From: Bryum argenteum
Taxonomy: Eukaryota > Streptophyta > Bryopsida > Bryales > Bryaceae
Direction: 5' to 3'
DNA length: 64,000 nucleotides
Assembly (NCBI GenBank): GCA_037043015.1
Contig: CM073327.1
Span: 7,794,727-7,858,726, forward strand
The position numbers were made by a program, and so were the translations under genes. Positions 22,873 through 33,009 of this stretch are shown in pieces. How positions within the stretch are numbered: the stretch's first letter is position 1; every line of letters starts with the position of its first letter. The notes beneath the pieces are model-generated. The model did no database searches. It saw nothing but the letters and a program-made list of their open reading frames with translations, and had not been told where the DNA came from.

Positions 22873-24945
22873 TCAATCAATTTCCATGTCAATGATGTCA
22901 TGCGACGAATACACTCCAGAGACGTCACACACAGTCAAGGGTTCAGCGATACAAGCAGTGGTTGTCGGGGATGAGGCAGCAGAATCTTCCGAGACTCGCA
23001 TCAGGTGTTGCAATAACCACCTTTCGGGATAAGAGCCGAAGACGTCTCCTGTTGCTTCGGCAAATCGTTTCAACGGTTTCTGCAGGATCGTCAAACCACG
23101 AACATGAACGTTAGATCCTCTCAGAGTAACACATACCCGGATTATGAGATGTTATTGAACAATATTATTCATAGAAGAAAACTGACATGAACCATACTTT
23201 GCCTGATTGAATGATCCATACTTGTGGAATGTTCATTCAACACAAAATAGAAGTATCAACTGAGTGATATCTTACGGTTCGCAAATATTCTTGGATGCTC
23301 TGACTTTTATACTCCTCGCTGTAGATCTCCTTCTCATAATTGCTTCGTCGGACGTCATCCACTTTCCGTTTGGAGCCAACGTCCGTTTGGACGGCGAGGG
23401 TGCTTGATCCACTCGCACTGGGGTCCGCCAACGAGAGCCTGTGAACTCGGAATATTAGCAAATCCTCGCTGAAAGAGGAGGGGCTCGCCAATGATCTGGG
23501 AAAGGCACTGCTTGTTTCACTCGCACTACGACCCGTCAACGATAGCTTGGAGAATTCGTCGCACAGCGACTCCACCTCAGGCACCTCGCTGGAGGAGCTC
23601 GCCGATGATCTGCAAAGACTGAGCGGTTACAGCAACCATCTGAACAAGCACAGATTTTAGAATAGGAACATATAACTTGCTCCCATTCTGGAAGATCATA
23701 AAGAATGACAATGGAAGTCTATATCACATGCTCGCAACAGTTGGATCTAGAACTAGTTCGGGTTTCGAAAGGAACAAACTCGAACACAACTTATGATTCA
23801 AAAGAGGAGGAATATCAACTTACTGTAAGCGGATTCTGGCTCCATCTACTGGACTCGCAGCTTCTCCTGTCCGCTCTCTGCAGTAAGCCAAAATCTTGTT
23901 GGAGTCTGCGGTTCATTACAGAGTATGGCACACTAGAAAAAAAAAAATGATGTACCAACCTTGAAGGAAAGGTTATTAAGGTTATGGATGGTTGGTAGAA
24001 AGTGCGCAAAGGAAGGGAAATTACAAGAGAATATGTAGCTCATAGCGAAGTTAAACAAGTGAACTGTACACACAAATAAAACCAATCTCACTTCACATGA
24101 TTACAAACAAGACCAATCTCACTCCCCATGACTCCTTGTCAGAAATGGCACATGACCAATTGAGGTTAGTACCATGTTCCTTCATAGCAAAAATCTTGTG
24201 TCTTCAACTTTTGAAGCCACCATTCACTAATATACGAAAGACCTAACAAAACAAGCACTCGTACTTTCTCCATAGAAATATTTACCGAAGACTGAAAATG
24301 AACCCCTTAAATCTCCGTAACATAACCCATGGATGACTTTCATTCAGCGTCACAGAGTGTTACAGCGAGTTAAGTGAGTACAATGATGGGTTACATCTGT
24401 TAAGTACACCAGTACTGTACACCACTAACGAATAGTTCCCTAGATTTGTGAGACTTTGACAGAGTCAAACTCACTCATAAATCTGGCGAAGTAGCTCAGC
24501 TTAACGCGCTACTTCCGCAGTGTCGGTGAAACAAAGCGAAAATTCGTGGTACTTATTGTTCAGAGTATAATGGCAGAAAACATCCGACATGATCCTATTT
24601 TGACCAGACGTGTGATGGTGACATGCCTTCGAAGTCGACTGATTTGACAGGGGCGTTAAAAGGTTGCACTCAAAGTGACGAGAATCTCTACAAAACATTC
24701 TCGAAGAGACATGAGGAGTCGCACAGTGGTGTGGGAATTCTTAAGCAGGTATACGAAGGGGAAGGGCGGAGTGCTTACTTGTCCGGATCGTCGTGCTCCT
24801 CACCATGGAACTGGCAACGAGGACGTCCCTGCAGATGGGACGTGGAAGCGCCGGGACAGTCGCTGCACCTGATACCCGAGACATTGAACTGGCACCACCA
24901 TTGTTGCCTGTTCACCTCCTCCTCACTCAAGATGGGCTCTGGCAT
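22873..24945 (-). CDS. Unknown 253-residue protein with N-terminal Cys/His cluster; four exons
   Basis: Exons on the minus strand: 24779-24945, 23824-23877, 23276-23609 and 22873-23079 (stop TGA). Introns of 901, 214 and 196 bp have GT..AG borders, and phases join without a stop (762 coding bases). The start ATG at 24945 has an in-frame TGA 12 bases upstream in the same exon. Residues 16-51 contain WWC, RCSDC and RCQFH, a possible zinc-binding set C18, C27, C30, C44, H47 (H51). Residues ~74-150 are Ser/Glu-rich with two similar stretches (LSLTGRSASETSS and LSLADPSASGSS). A basic part follows (SKRKVDDVRRSNYEKEIYSEEYKSQ), which could be a nuclear signal. The C-terminus is acidic. I do not recognise the family; a nuclear regulatory role is only a guess. 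Splice sites are predicted by eye. Confidence 0.65.
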
Positions 24946-26971
24946 GATGGTTGCTCACTGTAATCTCACTGCGCAGACGAGAATCAAATTGTAAACAAAC
25001 CCGTCACCGCAAACAAGAACGTCTGGCCACTACTCTGATTCCCCGGAAGACTAGCCAGCTACGCAACAGTGCTAGAAAATGGCCCACCGATCACCCATAC
25101 TGCAACCCTTTCTAATGATTTATCGGAAGACTACCTAGCTACGCAAAGGTGCAAGAAAATGGCCACCGATCACCCATACAGTTGCAACCCCTCTAACCCC
25201 TCCAGACAAAACAATTCCTGGCAACATAGGCGGCGATGGAGATCAAGGCTGAGTCGGCCTGCAATTCGTTAAGCTCTAAACCCCAAAGGTGCCATTTCAT
25301 CCGAGTCCCAAGGGAGTCCGAACCCACCCCATTCTACGATCTCGAGTTGCAGGAACTGAATCCGAAACACTGACTAAAGACTCCTGGGGCAGCGTGTACC
25401 TCGATTCGATCAGCCTGGTCTCTGCTCCTAACGAACCACCACGGTCTCCTCGTGCGACCCTTTTGGGGTGATCAAAAAGAAGACGCCGTTTCCGCGGGCA
25501 TTCCCACTCCTAAAACAAAACTTGACGAATCCGTCTATGCTACTTCCGGCAAAACAGATGCTGCGCTAACCTGACACCGGTTCCCCAGGAGAGGCCATTC
25601 CGGTCTGCGCACTCAGGAGCGGCGAATGCAGTATCTGGACCAGAGCTTTCGAGGCAAATCTGACGAGTCTAAACTAAACGAAGTGAGAGCCACATTCCGA
25701 ACTTGCACAAACCAGATATCGGTGGGAAAAGGCTGACGAGCGGCAGCGACACCGGATCAAGTTCGCTCCTGCAGATTGGGAATGCAGACGATCCAACGCG
25801 ACGATAAATCAGCCTGGAACCTCCGGATGCCACCCATGATGGTGTGGAAATAGCAGAGGACGGATCGACGCACTAGCTAGCCAACGAAGTGGCCGTCGCG
25901 CAAGCAGTCAGGGGAGAGCTTCATCGAACACCTTTGCCGTGGAAAGTGAGAAATGGGTAGGGGCCCTTGTTGTTGCAATGCGTAGCGGAGCCAGAGAGAG
26001 GGGTAGAAAGCCACTCCGCAAAAGCAGCAAACAAGAAGTGCACAGAGAATGTAAAAGAGCAAAACCGTAAAAGACCGACATTTTGGTCCCACTGCATTTA
26101 AGCCGTATTTATGGACCATCCTATCTAGTAACTGCCACTGTACCTGTATAGATTCTCTGGCCCCTGCTCGGCAAGTTACTGCAGCCATTCTTCCCCTTTG
26201 TAGTGGAATCTACTCTCATTTGCATGGAAAAGTTACAGTTTTAGAACTCTCCAAAAGTAGTAAAGTAATCTGAACTTTACTAGTACCCTTTCCATCAGAA
26301 TCACATTGTTTTGAGTTTAATAAGGGGCAAGCCAGACGGGCGGCAGCGGCAGAGAATCCTCACGGGCCATTGGCCGAATTTTTTGTGGCTTGCCCCACGA
26401 CCGGAACTGCCGCAGCGGCAACTCCGACGTGGCACGGTAGTGGCACGGTAGTCGACTTCCAGGCGCTCGACAACGGCACCCCGGTTTCGCCGGCCTCCCG
26501 GCCAATGGCCATCTCTCCCGCGTGATCTCTCCCGCGGTGCGACCTTTCCTCCTCGATCACATGCTGCCTGCTGCTATCATCGCACTTTCATTATACGTCC
26601 CTGAGTATCGAGCGAACTGGAAGAGCTTCGTTTTCTGGAGCCTGAGCGTTCTTTGTTTAAGATTGCCGCGGACAGCGCGCGGAGCAGACGGGACCTGTAA
26701 GTGCACACTCTGAGTTCAAACTCATTCGTTGTTGTGTCGACTGGGTCTAGTCTCTGATGGCATTAAGTCTGTTTCTGCCAATTCGTGAAGGAAATTGAGT
26801 TTACGCTTTGTCTCGTTAGGAGGTTCCTATCTCATCCGGTGAATGGTGTGTCCACCTCTGTTTTACAGTAATCTAGTAGCGAATGTTGTCAGTTTAGTTT
26901 TGTCTAAATCAATCCATATTCAATCAATGTTGGCTGGTCGATTGATTGATCATATATACCTTCCCTTCAAG
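24946..26971. other. GC-richer region upstream of the 253-residue protein gene
   Basis: Probably the leader and promoter of the minus-strand gene, perhaps with 5' UTR introns (a candidate acceptor ATTACAG lies 15 bases before the ATG). An 80-bp tandem duplication lies at 25047-25203 (units start GGAAGACTA). A CpG-rich patch at 26330-26560 is a promoter candidate. A Cys/Phe-rich open frame at 25877-26188 (minus) has no supporting evidence. The phrase TAATCTGAACTTTACTAG near 26268 recurs near 28268, marking an old local duplication. Confidence 0.35.
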
Positions 26972-27335
26972 GAACCACAAGCCTTGGCTTGGTGGTTGGG
27001 GCTCATGGCCCCCATTGAGGAGGTCGTGGGTTCCATTCCCCATGCCGGCGTGGTGCTCACCACTATAGTCCACCCAACTATTGTGGGGGGTCCTTAGACC
27101 TTGTTGTATGGGTACCTCAAAGTCCTTTGGGGGGATACTATGTCAAGTATCCTCAAGGCACTAGTAACTAGGCTAGAAACTAGCGTAGTTATAGTGTCCA
27201 CCCTCGAGAGGGGGAAGTAGTATTGTTCCAATTTCCCCTTGTCCGGTGGCCATCGGGATATTAGCATTACGAACGGACACTTCATTCACGCCGGCCCCTT
27301 AGAAAGGGATCGGAGTTTCTATCTATCTATCTATC
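26972..27335 (+). mobile_element. tRNA-derived SINE, full-length copy
   Basis: Pol III promoter boxes are visible: A box TGGCTTGGTGG (26985-26995) and B box GGTTCCATTCC (27029-27039), 44 bp apart. The body ends in a short-repeat tail (TATC)n at 27318-27336. Flanking direct repeats TACCTTCCCTTCAAG (26957-26971) and TACCTTCCCTTCCAAG (27336-27351) mark target-site duplication. A second copy with 5' truncation lies at 51855-52165 and shares the whole body, for example CACGCCGGCCCCTTA before the tail. SINEs need LINE machinery in trans; the parental tRNA was not identified. Confidence 0.8.
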
Positions 27336-27351
27336 TACCTTCCCTTCCAAG

Positions 27352-30239
27352 CTTTCAACGAGCTCCAAAGCCTTCACGGAAAGTCTGTGTCCTGCTAACG
27401 ACTTAGCGTGCATCATCGTCAACTAACAAGTCAAAGGACCGTCAACAATGTGGAGGATTAACGAGCAACTGTAGGCCTATAAATGGACCTGTTCAACTTA
27501 CCACACAACATTTAAGATAAATTCTGAAGTGATTCCTTGAAAGCAGGATTGGTAGCCCACTCCTGCACCAACGAGGACATCGTTAGATGGGTTCTTCTTT
27601 ATATTTTGCAAGAAACATCATCTTCGAAGCATGTAGGGAACCTGCTGGAGAAAGATCCGGTCCAGAACTTCTGCAGCTCGTATGGTGTCTGATAATGCAA
27701 GCAGATCCCCCTCACCGAGACCTGCAGTCAATTGTAAATTCAGGACACAGTTATAATGTCGGTCCCTCGAATCCAAACGAGCCAGCATTCCCAACACAAG
27801 AAGATTCACCCCAAGATTTGTGGTGTGACGATACCCACCGGAAGCTTGTCGACCAAATTCACGCCAAGAGCTCACTGATTCGTGATGAATGAGCTTTCGG
27901 TGACATCAGAAGAGCTCCATAGAGACGTGGAGTCGCTGAATCGAAGTTGGTGCTATCATCGAAGCGACCTTACAACTGTTCCACGGGACAGTCAATTAAG
28001 GGCGGCACTGTACCTGGCTCCGCACCCCCGAAGTTTTTGGGCTACCGCTCGTCTGCCGCTCGTCTGGTGTTGCGGGGGGCAGGCAGGTGAGCTGGCGGGC
28101 AGGGCCTAGTGGGCAAGCCTAGCCTGCTCTGCCACTGCCGCTGCCGCCCGTGAGGATCCCCCTAAGTGTACATGACATGACAGTGATAGTGAATAGTTGA
28201 TATCCATGCAAGTACCAAGGCATGGTAAAGATAAATAACATGTACATATACCATGTACATGGTATATGTAATCTGAACTTCACTAACCACTCCATCAGAA
28301 TCACATTGTTGATTAGTGTTAAGTGATAGTGATTGTAAATAGTTGATATGCATGCAAGTACCAAGGCATGTATATGGTAGAGATTCTTCGTAAAGTGAGT
28401 ATCTGACGCTCATTCACCAACTAGCGGATATGTATCTTCTTCATTAAATGCTTGAGAATAACTTCCGACGGTGAACCTTGACACTTTCAATGATTGTACA
28501 GTAACTCTTTACCATTTGTGGTGGGCACTACACCGATATTTTTGATTTATTTAGTGTTAGATATACTAATTCACACAAGTTTTTACTGTTGACCAATATT
28601 TTTAGCCTCTATATTGCTCAAGATGTGGATCTTTAAATACTATAGGCATCAATACTCTTGGTAAAGATTCATGTGAGTAAAATCTTATAGCATTTTCAAA
28701 TTATTTAAAAAACTCAACACTAATCAACATGATTAGTGTAGTTAAATTTAGTAGGCATGGGGTGGCCAAAGCATGCACATGTAAGCTGAAAGTACGACCA
28801 CGTAACCTAATCACTTTTTTGCTTGTAGTTGGTTGTCACATGGACAACATCGAAGATGTATTGCATTGGTCGATTCATTTGTTTTTTCAGAACAAGAAGA
28901 ACCTCTTAGAAGTTGAATATCTCATACTACTTCTGCGGAGAAACAAAAAATAGTGGTTTAGATGTAACACATTTACTGTTGATGTTATTCTTTCAAGAAC
29001 AAACTTAGAAATTCTCGTAAAATGCTGGAAACCAACGAGGAGCACAATCCACACATTTGGGGCATCCAAGCAGGAGGTACATTATAACCTCCACTTTCAA
29101 ACTTGGATCTCTAGACAAATGTACAATTTAGAATGTTTGGTTTTAGAGAAACCTATGACGACCACTACTGCTAAAATTTGATCAAAACTTGAAACTTTGA
29201 CTTATCATACCCCATGATCCGTGAGGTGAAATTTGAAAAGAATAAAAAAATAAAATGGTGACTAGACTAAGTAGACAATCACAAAAGAGATCCTCCTATC
29301 GGATCTAAATTTGTTCATGGATTTCAGATATGGTCTTTTGGAGGTCATCGTTGAGCTTCTCCTTTTGGGATTCATCGATCAGCTCATCATGTGGTTTATA
29401 GAATTGAAAAGTAATCAGAGGAAGCTTGGATGGCAAGCTTTGTGATATTTGAGATAGCCAAATTTAGATTTTTTAGAATCCCAAATCTGCATGTGGTAAC
29501 CATCACGTGAAAAGGCAATGCAAGCATGTGGGCAGCCAGTGTCCAAAAGCAATCTCATTTCTCTGATAGTGCATTAAAAGAAGGATTTCTTTTAAATGTA
29601 ATGTTTCATAATTTTAAAACATATCACATTGTAGTGAAAGTGAGAATAATTGCACAAAATCAAAAGATGCCCAAATGCGGTGTCGTGCTCTCAAGAATGC
29701 AACAATGCTCCTGAAGGTAGATTGGAAATCCTCCTGGAAATAAGTATAAATATTATCCCTTTTTTTTCCCACTTCATCTAATTGACGACGTGGCAAAAAT
29801 TGGACCATTCCCACTTTAAGAAATAAGAAAATGCAATTTACCATGTGGTAGAATCATTTCCCATGTGTCAGGAGGGAAGGCCCGTAAGGATTTCCATTTG
29901 CCATAAGTGGGAAAGCCTCCTCCTATCTCCCATACGATCTTTCTCATTTGATCAAGGAAAAGTAGTGAGGATGAGGAAAATGGCGGTGTTGTGAACTCCT
30001 AAAAAGGGGAGTGAAGCTCAAAACGGGACGTTTGGACTCTGATCACCCTCTTACTTACTAAAAATAGACAATATGAAGTTGGAACTATTCGAGGATTGTA
30101 GAGTTTTTCCATACCTTTCCGAAGAGTCGTTTCATGCTTCATAATTCCTTGTACTTTAGGAGATATGTACGGTCAAAGTTTGAAAACACTATTTGAAAAT
30201 TCACATGCTGCCACTATTTACGAAACACTATTTACAAAA
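27352..30239. other. No gene recognised; TATA-like site, GC patch and palindrome
   Basis: CTATAAATGG at 27478-27487 precedes an ATG at 27587 with a 101-codon open frame lacking known motifs, so a promoter or old LTR is possible but unproven. 28020-28155 is GC-rich (GGCAGG/GCCTAG). 28150-28400 contains two copies of a ~170-bp unit (GTGATAGTGAATAGTTGATAT). A perfect 28-bp palindrome is at 28243-28270 (TACATATACCATGT then its inverse). The rest is AT-rich with no supportable exon. Confidence 0.35.
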
Positions 30240-30242
30240 CCC

Positions 30243-30430
30243 GCCCATTTATATGCTCATTTATTACTCAAAATAGAGAACCAAAACATGCCCATTTACA
30301 TGCTCATTTATTACTCAAAATAGAGAACCAAAACATGCCCATTTACATGCTCATTTATAATCAAAACAGAGAATCAAAACATGCCCATTTACATGCTCAT
30401 ATATAATCAAAACATGCCCATTTATATGCC
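30243..30430. repeat. Tandem repeat, ~46-bp unit, about four copies
   Basis: Units contain CATTTACATGCTCATTTATT then ACTCAAAATAGAGAACCAAAACATGCC, becoming shorter to the right. It lies inside R2 copy 2; the single-copy counterpart is near 13000-13040 (ATGTTCATTTATCCTCAAAATCTGCCC). Confidence 0.75.
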
Positions 30431-30471
30431 CATGCGGTATATGCTCATTTATTCTAAAAATCTGCCCTTAA

Positions 30472-31051
30472 CCCCTAAAGATCCTTGGGTGTTTTTGGGA
30501 GCTTAAAACCTCAAAACTCCAATTCTCTACCTCTATGCACTTCAAGGGGTGCGAAACAATTTTTTTTATTCTTTTCTTAACTTCCAACCGTAAGATCTTG
30601 TACCTAAGCCAATTTTCAGTATCTGATATAAAAATTGACCGTTGGATGTTTACCATTTGAGAGATTATAACATCCAAAGTTTGTCTACGAAGTTTTTTTG
30701 GGCATTGTTGAGATTATTTTTGACACTTTTGGAGGCTGCCCTTGTAAAATTGGTACACTTTTTGACTTGGGGCCCTTTGGAACTTAAGTAGTGATTTGGT
30801 CATGAACATATTTCCAAAAAAAAATCTCAAAAAAATACTAAATTTAAACTGCCCCAGTTCGGCTCGCAAACCAAGAATTGTTGTAGAAGACTCAAAAATT
30901 GGAATTTGGCTTTGTAAATTTTACCACATACACTTTGCAGTATAGGGAGCACCCATTAAAAAATTTAGGCAAAAAATATTACTTTTAACCTATTCATCTA
31001 AGCTGCCCAAAATAGCAAAAGCCCAATTTGGTCCTCTTGGATCTTTAGGGG
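30472..31051. mobile_element. TTAA element family B, copy B4
   Basis: 580 bp with ends CCCCTAAAGATCC and GGATCTTTAGGGG, flanked by TTAA (30468-30471, 31052-31055). It shares internal blocks with B5 and B6 (GGCTGCCCTTGTAAAATTGG; CTTAGGCAAAAATATTACTT). Its interior phrase CCGTAAGATCTTGTACCTAA also occurs near 43868 and 52978. No coding capacity. Confidence 0.75.
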
Positions 31052-31055
31052 TTAA

Positions 31056-32570
31056 TCAATTAAAACGCAAAAATCCACAAGAAGTTTTTGCTTTTTTAGT
31101 TTACTTTTTACTTTTTACTTTTTTTAAGTTTTGTTTTTTGAGCATGTAGAAGAGGTACCAAGCCATGATCTCACTGTTTGGATTCCCAATCCAATAATTC
31201 TTCACATGCCTTTTCTATCGTCAAAGACCAGCCTTTGTATTTGAATCTTAACCCCTAACTTTCCTTGAAGCCCGAAATGGGCTTTTGCAATTCCGGGCAG
31301 CCTAGATGAAGGGGTTAGAAGTAATATTTTTGCCTAAGAATTTTATGGGGTCCTCCTTATACAGCAAAGTGTACGTGGTAAAATTTGCAAAGTCAAATTC
31401 CAATTTTTGAGTCTTCTAGGACGATCCTTGGGTTGCGAGCCGAGATGGGGCAGCTCAAAAAAGTAACTTTTTTGAATTTTTTTTTTGAAACATGATCATT
31501 ACTAAATCACTACTCAAATTTCAAAGTGACTCAAGTCGAATTATTTTGGAGGCTGCCCTTGTAAAATTGGTAAACTTTTTGACTTGAGTCACTTTGAAAT
31601 TTGAGTAGTGATTTAGTAATGATCATGTTTCAAAAAAAAATATTCAAAAAAGTTACTTTTTTGAGCTGCCCCATCTCGGCTCGCAACCCAAGGATCGTCC
31701 TAGAAGACTCAAAAATTGGAATTTGACTTTGCAAATTTTACCACGTACACTTTGCTGTATAAGGAGGACCCCATAAAATTCTTAGGCAAAAATATTACTT
31801 CTAACCCCTTCATCTAGGCTGCCCGGAATTGCAAAAGCCCATTTCGGGCTTCAAGGAAAGTTAAGGGTTAACATACCTTCATGTGAAAACTGAAAAGTCA
31901 AGCTTTTCTCTAAGCTTTATAGGTCCTATGAGAGTAAATATGTAAATTTTATGTAAATTATGAAAATATGTACCTAACGCACTTAGAAACAAGAATTTGA
32001 AAAGACTCATTTAGAATCATTTTTTGGAATTGGTTTTTTGCTCACAAAACACCTAGGTCCCTATTGCAACAAGGTGAGAATAATTTATTTTTTTCAACCT
32101 TGAATGTTATGATCTTACAAACGGTGAGGAATTTGAGCCTAAGATTTGGTATACATGTACACAAACAAGTTACTTACAAGATCCTAAGGTTAAATACTTC
32201 ATAACTTAGAAATTAGTCAAAGATTGAAATTTTGCATGGAAAGAAGGCAGTTTTGAGGGTTTTTGGCAGTTTTGAGGCCTCTCTCCTTCAGCGATTAAAT
32301 TTCGGAGGCTTCTTCGAGGAGTAGTGTTGTGGATAATTTGGTTCACTAGAAAGTCTCCACTTTTCGAGGGAGCTCATTGGGCAACATGTATTACTATTGC
32401 AAGCCAATATTGTGAAATCCAATTTACTTTTTATGAATTATTTTTTGCAGAAGTCTATTCTAAATGTGAAATCCAACAACCTTGTAGTTGGAAGACTTTC
32501 ATTTGAATATTTTAGGTAGTGGATTCATATTTTAGGTAGTGGCTTTTGATGAAACTTTAATTTCATCCAA
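31056..32570. repeat. Dispersed repeat R2, copy 2 (interrupted)
   Basis: Colinear with 13080-13632: TTTTTTAAGTTTTG, CATGATCTCACTGTTTGGATTC, TTCTTCACATGCC, CCTTTGTATTTGAA, then the B5 fold-back insertion, then ACATACCTTCATGTGAA and the AAGATTTGG...TTACAAGATCC region. Also carries B4 (30472) in its left part. Non-coding. Confidence 0.55.
31252..31867. mobile_element. TTAA element family B, copy B5: near-perfect 616-bp fold-back
   Basis: TTAA flanks at 31248-31251 and 31868-31871. The left arm (31252-31537) is the near-exact inverse of the right arm (31581-31867), with a 43-bp spacer that contains GGAGGCTGCCCTTGTAAAATT. Differences are limited to a few bases and one indel in the A/T run. Each arm carries the terminal hairpin AAGCCC-GAAAT-GGGCTT (31268-31284 and its mirror). 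The uninterrupted target is seen in R2 copies near 13236 and 58073. A transcript would fold into a ~285-bp duplex, a possible siRNA source (inference). Confidence 0.85.
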
Positions 32571-32578
32571 GATCTTAA

Positions 32579-33005
32579 CCCCTAAACGCCCAAGGGGGGG
32601 TAAAGCTCCTAACAATTGGTAATAATGCTGATTTTTTCAAAAGTGTGTAAAAACAAATAAAAGATGAAAATGGAAAATCCAACTGTAGGATCTTCTTTGG
32701 AGCATGGCAATTAGTATGACCTCTAAGTTGCATGCCATTTGGAGGTATGGATGTCAAGATCCATGCAAAAAAGGGGTGAAGATCACACCACCAAAACTTT
32801 CATGAAAAATCTCTTTCGTCCACTCTCACAAATTGAGGATCAAGGTTTTTACCATTTATCCAAGGAGGGAGTAGAGTAAACCCACCGAGGAGTTGAGCAA
32901 AAAAAACGGGGGATGAAAAATCGATGGGATGAAAGCGGGGTTGTGCACCAAAGACGGAGCCTCACATCCAGAATGTCGAAAAACGACACTGTGGGCGCTT
33001 AAGGG
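32579..33005. mobile_element. TTAA-flanked element, family A-like (copy A5)
   Basis: 427 bp flanked by TTAA (32575-32578, 33006-33009). Ends are CCCCTAAACGCCCAAGG and, inverted, CCCTTAAGCGCCCAC, nearly the 14-bp terminal repeat of the 11.3-kb element. The interior differs from the A1-A4 MITEs, so this is a distinct deletion derivative or a separate subfamily. No coding capacity. Confidence 0.7.
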
Positions 33006-33009
33006 TTAA

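Noticed and set aside
25877-26188. 103-codon Cys/Phe-rich minus-strand frame upstream of the 253-residue protein gene
   Set aside because: Looks membrane-like but has no homology that I recognise, no exon context and no start support.
27587-27892. 101-codon frame about 100 bp after a TATA-like site
   Set aside because: No motif, and the opposite strand is equally open; promoter-gene pairing cannot be supported.
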